Below are positions 10,058-19,350 of a stretch of 64,000 bases of DNA, in pieces. This stretch comes from Symsagittifera roscoffensis (taxonomy: Eukaryota; Xenacoelomorpha; Acoela; Convolutidae), in assembly GCF_963678635.1 (NCBI RefSeq), contig NC_087066.1:13810517-13874516 (forward strand), given 5' to 3'. How positions within the stretch are numbered: position 1 is the first letter of the stretch; every line of letters starts with the position of its first letter. The notes beneath the pieces are model-generated. The model had not been told where the DNA came from. It ran no database searches and saw only the letters and a list, made by a program, of their open reading frames with translations. Position numbers and translations under genes: made by a program.

Positions 10058-10605
10058 ATGTCCATTGAGTGCGCTCCAAAAATTCTTTGTTCTACGCAAT
10101 CATGCCTCGGTCTCCGATATGATGAACGGAATCCACAGATACACATGATCGAAGATCTCAGAAGCGCAAATCCAATACGACATCGAATTCGCCAAAGCAC
10201 TTGACTATACGAAGTTTTTTTTTCTCACTGATCATCGAAGCAAGTCTTTTGTAAAACGTAGTGGCAAGTTTGCCCATGCCTCCCGTGCTCGAAAGAACAA
10301 GAGGTGTGAATGAACTATGTTCAACTTCTCTGAGACGTTGCTCATAGCATCTCTTTTTTTTCAACTTCGTGCTTCCTGTACACACTTGGCAGAGTACCAG
10401 AATTTGATTTGGCGCAATGATTGAATACTCTTACATCGACGAATGCCTTCTCAAATCTGCCTCCCCAGACTCCCTTAGCTGAAATATCAGGCCGCCCTTC
10501 ATCGCCACTGTTTATGGCAAGTTGGGTTAACAATGGAGAAAATACTTTTTTGAGCATTCTATCAAAGCTTGTCAGAGGGTGCATGTCCTGGGTGCTGAAA
10601 TTCAC
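10058..10605 (-). pseudogene. Orphan restriction-like nuclease module of a non-LTR-like element
   Basis: Three minus-strand frames join end to end. The first (10605-10342) carries EGRPDISAKGVWGGRFEKAF, VDVRVFN and SVYRKHEVEKK; the second (10385-10158) carries CYEQRLREVEHSSFTPLVLS, STGGMGKLATTFYKRLAS; a third, read through 10090, has RIRCRIGFALLRSSIMCICG. Acidic residues in RPDI and DVRV followed by a basic KHExEKK run resemble a PD-(D/E)XK restriction-like endonuclease as used by R2-type elements. The same arrangement ends the element at 58.9-62.2 kb (SFDIRVSD, SFTPLVVSVDGM, WVKCRLSFAVLRAS). No reverse transcriptase is attached here. It has at least two frameshifts and is dead. Confidence 0.7.
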
Positions 10606-10959
10606 CTTGAGAAGACATTAAAAATTTATTGAACTTGCCAAGAAAAACGATCGATCATTTTATAACTATATTTCGTTACTGCTTCGTAAGTGAGCAGCGT
10701 CTTTGACCGCGCTCAAAACCATGCTTCAGAACGAGCGGTTTGAACAATTTTTTCTTGTTTTCCATCAATATATGAACTGTTTTCGAGTGTTTCATCTTAA
10801 AAAAAACTGTTAAAAAACAATCGAATCTTGCGCGGATTTTGAGCAGTATATTCAAAAGATTGCTTGAATTCTGTTCGAATCTTGCGCGTTTTTTGTAAAA
10901 TACTTGTATCATTATTTCAAATTGCGAAAAAATGTTTGTAACACAGTTTCACATTGCAA
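10606..10959. other. AT-rich stretch
   Basis: No supported gene. The word AATCTTGCGCG occurs twice (near 10835 and 10885). Confidence 0.3.
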
Positions 10960-11290
10960 AAAATTGCTAGTCCTAGAGTTATCAGACATTTTTCTGGATG
11001 TGTGAAATGCTAAATTCACAAGTTTGAAATTTTCTTATCTGCAGTTTTTGTCAACCCGGGATTTAAGCTATATTTGAAATCCTGGGATGACTAAAAACGC
11101 TAGTCATAAAATTTCACATTTGTGAAATTAGCATTTCATACGTCCAAAAAATTGTCTGATAACACTACGACATACGTTTTTTCGCAGTGTGCAACTGTAG
11201 GACTATGATTTTCTTCGCAGTCTTAAACTGTGACACTTTTTTGATTTTCTGAAATTGTGTGACTAGCATTTTTGCCTTATGAGAAAATTT
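10960..11290. repeat. Palindromic AT-rich modules
   Basis: Contains TTATCAGACATTTTTCTGGA and, in the opposite sense, AAAATTGTCTGATAAC; TTTCACATTTGTGAAATTAG; and GAAATTGTGTGACTAGCATT. They are relatives of the modules in the 6.5-8.6 kb array. Confidence 0.5.
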
Positions 11291-13096
11291 TATTTTTTTT
11301 TGAGTTTCGCTTTAAGTTTTTGCGTTCGGTTCTCAGCAAAATAACTTATGGTTTTCTCAAATGACAGAGGCAACAGGTTGAGTGGCAAGAACCCCACAGA
11401 CAAAGGACATTTGGATACTTGCCATGTAAATGAATAATGTAATTTCACACATAGTTCCAACAAAAACTTGAAAAATGTTTTTTTTTTTAAATGAGTTTTT
11501 GTACATCGCGGATTGTGTATTTGGCAGACTTGAAATTAATAGTACTACAAAAAAAAATTTGGTGTCAAATATAAATCACATTCTGATTTTTGATACTTGT
11601 GAGCGGAAAGACTGCCTGGACTATGTTATAGACAAATTTTTTTTTTCATTGTGCCTAGAATAATTTTTGCCACTAAAAAAAGAACTAAACATTTATTACC
11701 CGATTTTGATATTTTTCGAAAAGGCTAGTCACAAAATTTTCGTAGTATCGTGCCATTATTTTTCTGGATTTTTTGTCTCCAAAATCAATTTTAGTACCAT
11801 TAAGCTAAGGGTATCCGATTTGAACATCCTCAGTTTTAGTTAATATTTTTGTTGATGTAGAAGAAAACGCTATTTTGGAAAATGCTACTCATATAGCTTT
11901 TCAGAGTATGAAATTATATGTCTAGTGTTTTTTCATAAACTCAATTTATGAAACTGTATGACTAGCTTTTTTCATGTGTGGAGGTCAACCCGGGTCATCA
12001 GTTTTCAGATGGACAATTTGAACCCAAAAATCGAACCTTCTATGTTACTTTTGGCACCCAAAACACCTCTCGGATAAACTTTGGCAGCGCCTTAAGTCTT
12101 TGAGCTAGTTTAACGAGCTAGAGTCTTCTATTTATTTACATCCACCATGAGTCAAACTTTCTGCTTGAAACTCTAGTAGCTAGAGAGACATCGACGGTAA
12201 CGTGATAAAAATCATAGTTAAATTTCACCTGTTAAAACTCAAAATTGCAACTGCTTTGTCCTGTGACTGAAAAGAGCCCTGCAACAGGGTTTCAAGGGTA
12301 CAAATCGCTGATGTTGTTCGATTAATTGTCACCATAATTTAATATGAATGCACAAATGAGCAATGGAATAATTTAAGATGCCATTCTAATCGATAACTTC
12401 TGAAAGAACAAAAACCATGAAATCATATTTTAAATCTGTTTAAAACCAATTAAAATTGATTATAATGAAAAAAATTCTCTACATTTTCTGCCAAATTATT
12501 CCGCAACTTCGGTATTACTCACAACTCACTGAAAAGTTGTTCACATTGCACTGTAATCTCACTCTTTCTCTCTCAGTTCATGATAAGAAGATTTTAAAAA
12601 TTTTAGGGTCTCATTGTAGACTATTTTTGGAAAAAATTGGTCATAATCCTTGTTATTTTACTAAAATAGGAATTGTTAAAAATAAAATTAGATCTGTTTT
12701 TAATCAATTAGTTTAGATTATTTTAGTGTTTCACAATGAAACTTACAAGAAAAATCCAATAAACTTGGTGTTATCTGCTACTCTGAGAACAAATATAAAG
12801 ACAATATCCCATAAAAGGATCCTTATTCAGAAGAAGGCTTAAGCAACGAAAAAAAACCGTCTCAAAATTTTGTAGGCATGTCCAGCATAATCGGATTACT
12901 TTTTTTTCTAATGAAGACCGCATACCTTATTTGAATACAGAGTTTTTTTTGTTCTTTTCCACTTAACACCTTGCGTTTCAAAATTTTGATATGAAGTGTA
13001 AATTTTCATACTATTATGTTCAACTGCGCAATTTCTCGTTGTGAAGTACGAAAAACAAATATGTATAGAATAGTTAACTTGTTCACCATTTCAAGT
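11291..13096. other. AT-rich stretch without supported genes
   Basis: Contains one more palindromic module cluster at 11880-11990, ending in GAGGTCAACCCGGGTCATCA. Apart from this I see only low-complexity A/T runs and short spurious frames. Confidence 0.4.
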
Positions 13097-13290
13097 TTTG
13101 GCCCTTCCCCCCCCCCCTCATTTGAACTTCAAAAACTTATTTTACCTGGTCACAATGCAATGAAATAAGGCACAGTGAACACGAACAATCGTTAACAGAT
13201 TTTTCTTCGTACCTCACATCGTAATGTCACGCATTTAGCATACGAACACGTAAAATAACTTTAAAACGGGGAGTTTGAAATTTGGGCTGG
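13097..13290 (-). mobile_element. MITE family A copy (decayed)
   Basis: Reverse orientation. It holds TCACAATGCAATGAAATAAG and ACCTCACATCGTAATGTCAC, the reverse of the family core ATGCGTGATGTTACG, and a C-run at 13107-13117. Confidence 0.6.
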
Positions 13291-14074
13291 AAAACAGAAA
13301 AAAAACCCAAGTTTCAATACTTTATGACAAGTTTAAATAAAATAAATTTGTAGAATGGAAACTCAATAGTAAGACTCTTCGCCATCCAAACCTACAAAAT
13401 GTTACAAGTAATTTTTTTTGTCTGATTTTTACAAACATAGAAAACTAACTTTTGGAAAAGAGTAATGAACGCAAAAAAAAAACAGAAAACAAAACTGACT
13501 TTTTTTTGAAAAACTTCAGTTTTCGAAATTTAAAGAAAAATATATGTCCTTAAAACTCCTTTGAATTTCTTACACGAGTTTTAGTAAGTGCTTTTTTGAT
13601 AAAGAAATATCCCAATGAAAAAAAACCAGATTGATAAACAAACTTTTTTTTTGCATGGAATCTGAAAACTAAAATGCACTTTCGAAACTAGAAGTCGATC
13701 ACGTTTTTCGTGAACTCTACATTTTTAGTGTTCAAAAAAGAATTTGCCTTCTTTTTAACAAAGAGAATGAGCTAAACTTAAAAAAACAGCAGAAGAAATT
13801 TTTCTTGAAACAAAAACAAAAAAGCTCCTTAGCAATTTACCACCCCCTCGTAAATTTACAGAAAGAGGCTGTAGAAAAACTGTTCACTCAGCGTTTTGCA
13901 TGTCAGAAATGTTTTAAAATATTGTTCATCTGATCATGTTTTTGAAGCAGTTTTGAACATGAAAAGGTAGTTTGAATAGATTTTTATATTGAAATTCAAA
14001 AAAAAAAATCAAAGAAAGGAACTAGAAAAGATCCCAAAAAATCATCCAGACCTAAATAAGAGTATTCACTACAT
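13291..14074. other. AT-rich stretch
   Basis: Poly(A)/poly(T) tracts dominate; no gene or named repeat recognised. Confidence 0.35.
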
Positions 14075-14210
14075 TCCTTACTCTTGCATATTGGCATGCT
14101 GTTTAATTAGGACATGACAAACATATTTAGTCTTCCTAGTTAACCTTATAAAACCTCTCGTTTCATCATAAAGTTGATGCATATGTGAGAAAAGGGAGAG
14201 AAAAAAATCA
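14075..14210 (-). mobile_element. MITE family B fragment
   Basis: Reverse orientation, with TTAGGACATGACAAACATAT and AACCTTATAAAACCTCTCGT, matching the core of better copies at 14775-14980 and 41991-42180. Confidence 0.6.
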
Positions 14211-14239
14211 GTAAACTGTTTTAACACGACCAAGTTTTT

Positions 14240-14460
14240 TGCAGGGTCTTATTCGCCCCCATCATCACATTTCGTATGTTCCAATTTCTTAGTTGTCTGA
14301 CCTGTCATTATGTCTAAATGCGTGATCTTACGATGTAAGGTATGAAGAGCAATAGTGTTCACATAAGTTAAGTTTTTTCACCATGCAAAATTTCATTTCA
14401 CTTTGACTAAAAAAAATTCAAAAATGAAATTCAAATAATGGGGGGGGGGGGGGGAATTGA
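14240..14460 (+). mobile_element. MITE family A copy
   Basis: Contains TAAATGCGTGATCTTACGAT, GTAAGGTATGAAGAGCAA and CACCATGCAAAATTTCATTT, then a 15-G run at 14440-14454 and GAAAAGAGC. Confidence 0.7.
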
Positions 14461-14464
14461 AAAG

Positions 14465-14655
14465 AGCTTTTTTGAGCTCTATTTCCGTCCTCCACACAAG
14501 CATCAATTTTAGGGTGTAACGAGGGAAGACCAAAAATGTTTGTCATGGCCTAGTTATTCTGCATGTCAATTTTCATAAGAATCGGACATGTGAAAAAAAA
14601 AATACTTGTAAAAATGCGCAGGTAAGGGGAACGGAAAGAGAGCATCTTTTTGCAA
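14465..14655 (+). mobile_element. MITE family B copy
   Basis: Contains GTGTAACGAGGGAAGACC, AAAATGTTTGTCATGGCCTA and a right end GTAAGGGGAACGGAAAGAGAGC, a degraded inverted terminus. Confidence 0.65.
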
Positions 14656-14774
14656 ATTATAGCATCAAAAGTCGTTTTAAATGAGCAGCGGTGACTCGAT
14701 TTCAGAAAAAATTAAGGGAGAGGGGTGTCTGTGCGGGGGGGGGGGATGAAGGGGGGTTGGGCAGCATCGTGAAA

Positions 14775-14980
14775 GAGCCGGCTCTTTTTCCTTTCCCCCA
14801 CCTGCAAATTTTTACATGTAATTTTGTTGACCACATTGTCCGATTGTAATGAAAATTTACATACGAACTAATAAAGATACGACGAACATATTTAGTCTTC
14901 ATACTTAACCTCGTAAAACCACTCGTTACACATATATATTGAAGCTAGTGCGAGGTGGGAGGGGGGGGGGGGGGGGTTGG
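14775..14980 (-). mobile_element. MITE family B copy with long G-run
   Basis: Begins GGCTCTTTTTCCTTTCCCCC, carries the reverse core (AACATATTTAGTCTTCATAC, CTCGTAAAACCACTCGTTAC) and ends in a 16-G run at 14961-14976. Confidence 0.75.
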
Positions 14981-15063
14981 GGTTTAAATATTTTTAAAAC
15001 TGCTTTAAATATTTGGGTTTAAAAAAAAACTGCTTTAAATATTTTTCATATGGAAGATACTTC

Positions 15064-15410
15064 GGGGAATTGTAGCACAGAAGTTACGTCGGAGAGCCTA
15101 CGATCGAAAGATTGAGGGTTCCAATCTCATAGCTATCTGTAGGGCTGATTGGTGTGGAGTAGTTGAAGCCCTGCGCTTGAAACGTCCAAGTGACCCTCTA
15201 CGTTCCTAGATCCTAACAGCTTCCTATTTGCGGAATGAAAAGCTCCAGTCATACCCGCCCGTACAAATCAAAAGACTACGGGGTTCAAGGTCAAAAGACT
15301 GAGGTGTATGACTGTAACCAAATGCTGTACATGCGCTTCGGGCCAGGGATACGATAATTACTGTGTTTGCAAGCCCCCATGTGGGAATGGCAGGAAAAAG
15401 AGCCAAAAAG
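15064..15410 (+). mobile_element. tRNA-derived SINE
   Basis: The head GGGGAATTGTAGCACAGAAG holds an A-box-like segment and, 45 bases on, GGGTTCCAATCTC is a B-box-like segment, as in tRNA-derived RNA polymerase III promoters. A unique, GC-richer body of about 260 bases follows, to near 15410. The head resembles the minus-strand tRNA-like piece at 62462-62535, so they may be one family. The 3' end is not sharply marked. Confidence 0.6.
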
Positions 15411-15737
15411 CCAAAAAATTTTTACAAAATTATGAATTAGTTTCGATGTAAATATTCTCATCTGAAACAATTTCATTTATTTAAAATATAAACAAATTCA
15501 ATTAAAAAGCGGGAGTTGACATTTTGTCGGAGAGTTTTCCAGTTGGGAGTCATTTTTAATTTAACCATCTTGCAAGAAAGTGTCCAAGAGTTGTACCAAT
15601 TTCTCCCACGTCCTTTTAAATTTTATTCAAAAATAACTAGCCTCGATTGATTTCAAAGAAATGGTAAGTTTATTATAGTTAACAAAGTATTTTTTCAAGC
15701 ACTATCGGCTCTTTTTCGAAAGTTGAAAAGAGGCTCC

Positions 15738-15956
15738 GGCTCTTTTTCCTCCACCACCCCCCCCCCCCCCCCCCCCCCCGCCTCACAAAAGCGTCAATTT
15801 TATGTGTAACGAGGGATTTTACAAGGTTAATTATGAAAATCAAAAATGTTTGTCATGGCCTAATTAGTTCGCATGCCAATTTTTGTAACATTCGGATAAA
15901 GTGAACAAAACTTCACTAGTAAAATTTTGCAGGTGGGGGGAAAAGGAAAAAGAGCC
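15738..15956 (+). mobile_element. MITE family B, complete copy
   Basis: Both ends are clear: GGCTCTTTTTCCTCCACCAC on the left and GGGGGGAAAAGGAAAAAGAG then CC on the right, inverted to each other. The core has GTGTAACGAGGGATTTTAC and TGTTTGTCATGGCCTAATTA. A 23-C run spans 15757-15779. Confidence 0.85.
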
Positions 15957-15958
15957 GA

Positions 15959-16173
15959 TGCTCCTTTCCAGTTCCCCCCTTTCAAAATACCGAGTGTTAT
16001 ATTTGTTTTACGTGTTATTACGGCTAAATGCGTGATGTTACGCTGTAAAGTATGAAGAACAAATCTGTTCATAATTGTCGATTAGTTCACCACGCCAAAT
16101 TTCATTGCATTGTGACAACGTTAAATAGACTTTTCAAAATTGAACTTGAAAGGGGGGAAACTGGAAAAGAGCC
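15959..16173 (+). mobile_element. MITE family A, complete copy
   Basis: Ends CTCCTTTCCAGTTCCCCCC and GGGGGGAAACTGGAAAAGAG then CC are inverted repeats. The core reads CTAAATGCGTGATGTTACGC, then TAAAGTATGAAGAACAAATC and TTTCATTGCATTGTGACAAC. It abuts the family B copy on its left and lies 170 bases upstream of the exon at 16344. Confidence 0.85.
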
Positions 16174-16343
16174 TGAAATGATCTAGTCTTCCGCTATTGA
16201 CACAAAATGGTTTTTGCCCAAATAGTTTATGAGATAAACACGATAACAAAGTTTGAAATTCTTAGATATCTTAGATATTCTGAAATATAATCTTAAAGTT
16301 TTCATGTTTAATTGCTTCCCAACTGTTTTTCCCCTTGTTTTAG

Positions 16344-17093
16344 TATATTTGTCGATCGTATCTTCTCGCAACGATCACTTTCGTCTTTCTTCACTTTCCA
16401 CTAGCACTGTTACTACGACAAGCATGGATGCAAGAGACGAGAACAAATTCAAACAGCGGCGTGAACAAAGAACTTCTGGTTCGCAACTCGGATCAACTGC
16501 TTCGGAATTGTATGGGATCGAGTTGTGCAATGCGAGAGAAACGAGAAGCAATTCAATCGGCTCAAGCGTCGCAAGAACTCAGAACCAAACCCAACATTGC
16601 AAGGCCAGTAGCTCCGCCATACAGGCTCAAAACAACAGATTTAATTGGCGAAGCAAACCAAATTGGTAAGAAGAAGACAAACAATGTCAAAAAGAGTAAA
16701 GCTAATAAGAAGGGAAAACCTTGTAAACGAAACAAGAGCAAGAAAAGGTCAGAGAAAACGGCTAAAAGAAGAAACTTGAAGACAGGAAGGTTATCATCAT
16801 CAACGCCTGCAACAGCGAAGCGATTTAACCCCTGGAGAAAAGCAGAAAAGATATCCAAAAGGACTTTCAATCCGTGGAGGAAATCTAAAAGTTTGACAAG
16901 CCGGTCGTTTAACCCATGGAGGAAGTCGGAGAAAAGTGATGGAAATGTTTTTTCAAGTATCTCGGAAAGATCTCTTTGTTCAAAGGAGCCTACTTCAAAA
17001 GATATGTATTCAAAGAGTCTTGAGCAGAGTCCGTATAATGTACGAAAAAACAGGCCTTGGTATGATTTGAGTGGTTGTTTTTTTAGTTTTTGA
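16344..17093 (+). CDS. Secreted-type, lysine-rich protein with three FNPWRK repeats (last exon)
   Basis: I start this exon after the acceptor CCCCTTGTTTTAG (AG at 16342-16343), which opens a 249-codon frame in phase 0; the initiator must lie in an upstream exon. The first residues, SYLLATITFVFLHFPLALLL, form a signal-peptide-like hydrophobic run. At 16503-16544 is NCMGSSCAMREKRE, then a lysine-rich segment (KKKTNNVKKSKANKKGKPCK) and three FNPWRK units spaced 14 residues apart, each preceded by basic residues. The end has RPWYDLSGCFFSF. A secreted basic protein or a multi-peptide precursor would fit; neither is proven. The exon at 40766-41683 (-) has the same intron phase, leader, cysteine motif and Lys-rich order, so I regard the two as paralogues. 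ATG at 16428 is an internal methionine. Confidence 0.6.
   Translation, partial: YICRSYLLATITFVFLHFPLALLLRQAWMQETRTNSNSGVNKELLVRNSDQLLRNCMGSSCAMREKREAIQSAQASQELRTKPNIARPVAPPYRLKTTDLIGEANQIGKKKTNNVKKSKANKKGKPCKRNKSKKRSEKTAKRRNLKTGRLSSSTPATAKRFNPWRKAEKISKRTFNPWRKSKSLTSRSFNPWRKSEKSDGNVFSSISERSLCSKEPTSKDMYSKSLEQSPYNVRKNRPWYDLSGCFFSF
16832..16950 (+). repeat. 42-bp coding repeat, three units
   Basis: Three tandem units encode FNPWRK-AEKISKRT, FNPWRK-SKSLTSRS and FNPWRK-SEK. The DNA of the units has diverged (AACCCCTGGAGAAAA, AATCCGTGGAGGAAA, AACCCATGGAGGAAG) at third positions while the hexapeptide is unchanged. Confidence 0.8.
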
Positions 17094-17179
17094 TATAAAA
17101 ATGATTGAAAGAGAAACCAAAATGAGAAACTAAGTTCCAAAATTTAAGTGCCTTTTTTTACTTCAGCTTTGAGTTTTTC

Positions 17180-17185
17180 AATAAA
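17180..17185 (+). promoter_or_regulatory. Poly(A) signal AATAAA of the FNPWRK gene
   Basis: AATAAA lies 87 bases after the stop codon and just before a family A MITE. Confidence 0.5.
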
Positions 17186-17196
17186 TGTTTCGAAAA

Positions 17197-17375
17197 ACCC
17201 CCAACTTATCTTTTTCATAATGCAACGAAACTTGGCATAGTGATCAATTTATAACTATTGTGAACAAATTTGTTCTTCATACCAAACTTTGTAAGTAACA
17301 TCACACATTCAGCCGTAAAAATAGGTTAAACAACTATGGATAAAGAAATTTTGAAACGTGGCATTGAAAAGAGCC
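17197..17375 (-). mobile_element. MITE family A copy
   Basis: Reverse orientation: ATAATGCAACGAAACTTGGC, TTGTTCTTCATACCAAACTT and GTAACATCACACATTCAGCC match the reversed family core; right end GAAAAGAGCC. Confidence 0.65.
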
Positions 17376-17523
17376 ATGGTAACAATGAACTGAGTTAAGA
17401 AAGCAGGTTGTCTAATTTTTGAAAGCTAATATAAATTTGTAGCAATTTTTAATCTGCGCGATTGCGTAGAAGTAAAAAGGGTAAAAAATCTCAAATAAAA
17501 CAGTTTCGGCGCAATAAAAAAAA

Positions 17524-17706
17524 TGGCTCTTTCCCGTTTGCCGTCCCACATTTGCCTCTTTTTTCTCCCCCCCCCCCCTCCTCACATAGGCATCGTTTCT
17601 ATAATGGCCCAATTTAACCGCATGACAATTTTTGTAACAACCGGACAATACGAACAAAATTATTCCCCTCCGGTGAGGGGATTGGTGGGTCTGAGGAAAA
17701 AGAGCC
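17524..17706 (+). mobile_element. MITE family B copy
   Basis: Left end GGCTCTTTCCCG, C-run at about 17567-17578, core ATGACAATTTTTGTAACAAC, right end GAGGAAAAAGAGCC. The middle of the family core is deleted. Confidence 0.7.
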
Positions 17707-18131
17707 AACATTTTTCCTGTGAAATCCTTTCTTGTATAGTCCAACAACAAAAAAAAACTGCTAATTTTAAACCAATGAAATGATGAATTTAGCAGAAAAA
17801 TAATTCTGTTAATTTTGTTAGATAAAAAAGTGAATTTTAGTACTAATACAAAAGTTTGAAAACCATAAAGAGGCCAAATTGTGCACTGGATAGGCGCACA
17901 ACTTGTATCTGTATATTCCTGGATTCCAGAAACAAGTCTTTAAACATATTATATTTTTGTCGGAACGATCAAAGAAAACGAAGAACGAAAGAAGAGTAAA
18001 GGGAGCGTCCTTGTTGTGGAATCCGCTTACAATTCACAAAATGCACAGTTTGACCTCGTGATGGCCAAGAAAAAAACCTTAGTCGGTTGAGCGAGCAAAG
18101 TCTGATAGAAATGATATTCGGTGAAGTCAAA
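17707..18131. other. AT-rich stretch before the tRNA gene
   Basis: No gene. The segment near 18030-18065 (CAATTCACAAAATGCACAGT) is shared with 3515-3555. Confidence 0.4.
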
Positions 18132-18203
18132 GGGACAGTGGTTTAGGGGTATGATTCTCGCTTCGGGTGCGAGAGGTCCCGGGTTCAAGTCCCGGCTGTC
18201 CCC
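18132..18203 (+). tRNA. trnP-CGG: tRNA-Pro (anticodon CGG)
   Basis: A full cloverleaf of 72 bases. The acceptor stem GGGACAG pairs with CTGTCCC; the anticodon arm is CTCGC-TTCGGGT-GCGAG with anticodon CGG; the T arm is CCGGG-TTCAAGT-CCCGG; discriminator base C. The internal A-box (TGGTTTAGGGGTATG) and B-box (GGTTCAAGTCC) are intact, so RNA polymerase III transcription is expected. It has no intron and no encoded CCA, as usual in animals. An inverted decayed copy lies 1.1 kb away at 19283-19350. Confidence 0.93.
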
Positions 18204-18299
18204 ATTATTTGAAATTAAGCCTTTAGCAATTTAACCGAGCTCAAAAGTCTTGGCTCGTTCCTGTTTTAGAACCCGGCTAAGGAAACTTCCCGCGTTGAC

Positions 18300-18960
18300 G
18301 TCCATAAACAAAATGCTTATCATACACTTTCATATATGGCGTCTATGAAAAAAAAATGTATCATACAGTTTTCATACAAAAATTTAAACTTATTCCAAAG
18401 ACTTCTAGTACATATTTTTTTTTCTTGGATTTTTTAAATTAAAATTGATTAAAACGATTTTTTGGATTAAAATTGCTTACCATGTCTTTTTCATGTATGG
18501 AATTTTCATGACAAACGTTTTTCTTTGTAGAAATTTTTTTCAAAATTTCACTATTTTCTTTCAAAATTTTTTTCACAATTTAAAGTTTCAACAATGCAAA
18601 AAAAGGATTTCAACCAGTTTCATAAATTGAAAAAAAAAATGCTTTTCAGACAATTTCATAGCATGGAAAACATGATTATCATACTATTTCATTCTATGGA
18701 AAAAAAGGCTTATCATACAGTTTCATACTATAAACAAAATTGCTTCTCATACCATTTTCATACATTTTTGAAGATGAAAAGGTTGAAGAAAAAGCCATTA
18801 ATTTACTTCCAGTGTGTAAAAAATTGCTTAAAACTAAATTTCATAGTTTAAATAAAGAATTATTTTGCTCGTTTCTTACTATTTTTTGAGCTCATGAAAT
18901 AGTATAAAATAGTATGATAAGCATTTTTTCATTGTCAGAATTTGTATGACAAATATTTTT
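18300..18960. repeat. Cluster of TCATAC/TTTCATA palindromic modules
   Basis: The word family GCTTATCATACAGTTTCATA followed by TATGGAAAAA recurs at about 18315, 18357, 18475, 18640, 18675, 18707 and 18745, and in reverse near 18900-18960. Same module family as in the 6.5-8.6 kb array. Confidence 0.6.
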
Positions 18961-19038
18961 TGTCAAGCCTGGTTATTAGGCTGAGCTCTATGACAGGAGC
19001 GAGCAAAGACTTTTGAATTGCAGTAGATAAAAATGGTC

Positions 19039-19252
19039 GGCTCCTCCATCTTTCCCACCTTTCACATTTTTTATTATTATAGCCTATTATGGCTAAACAA
19101 GCAATTTTACATTGTAAGGTATGGAATGCAAATCTGTAAGGTGTGAAGAGCGAATGCTAGTTTGCTCAAATGCCAAACTTTATTGAATTGTGTCAACGCT
19201 AAAGCAGTTTCCAATAAATAAAATTGAAAGTGGGGGAAATTGGAAAAAAGCC
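19039..19252 (+). mobile_element. MITE family A copy
   Basis: Left end GGCTCCTCCATCTTTCCCAC and right end GTGGGGGAAATTGGAAAAAA then GCC. The core is diverged: GGCTAAACAAGCAATTTTAC and TGTAAGGTATGGAATGC. Confidence 0.7.
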
Positions 19253-19282
19253 AAATAGTTAAATACACCCATTTGAAATAAA

Positions 19283-19350
19283 GGGGACAGCCGGGCCTTG
19301 AATTCTGGAGCTCTCGCACCCGAGGCGACAATCCTAACCGTAGATCACTC
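19283..19350 (-). pseudogene. Decayed tRNA-Pro copy
   Basis: On the minus strand, CGCCTCGGGTGCGAG matches the anticodon arm and GGCCCGGCTGTCCCC the T-stem and acceptor end of the tRNA at 18132. The variable-loop/T-loop part reads GAGCTCCAGAATTCAAGG, which spoils the B-box, and the 5' acceptor strand no longer pairs. Confidence 0.75.

Noticed and set aside
15230-15410. CTTCGGG-containing part of the SINE as a possible second tRNA-Pro
   Set aside because: No stems pair around it and there is no B-box at tRNA distance.
16253-16669. Frame beginning MKFLDILDILKYNLK with a hydrophobic run
   Set aside because: It overlaps the acceptor and becomes Ser/Thr/Gln-rich noise. The frame opened by the acceptor at 16344 has the motifs shared with the 41 kb exon.
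16562-17140. 192-codon minus-strand frame rich in Phe and Leu
   Set aside because: Reverse reading of the Lys/Arg-rich exon; no independent support.
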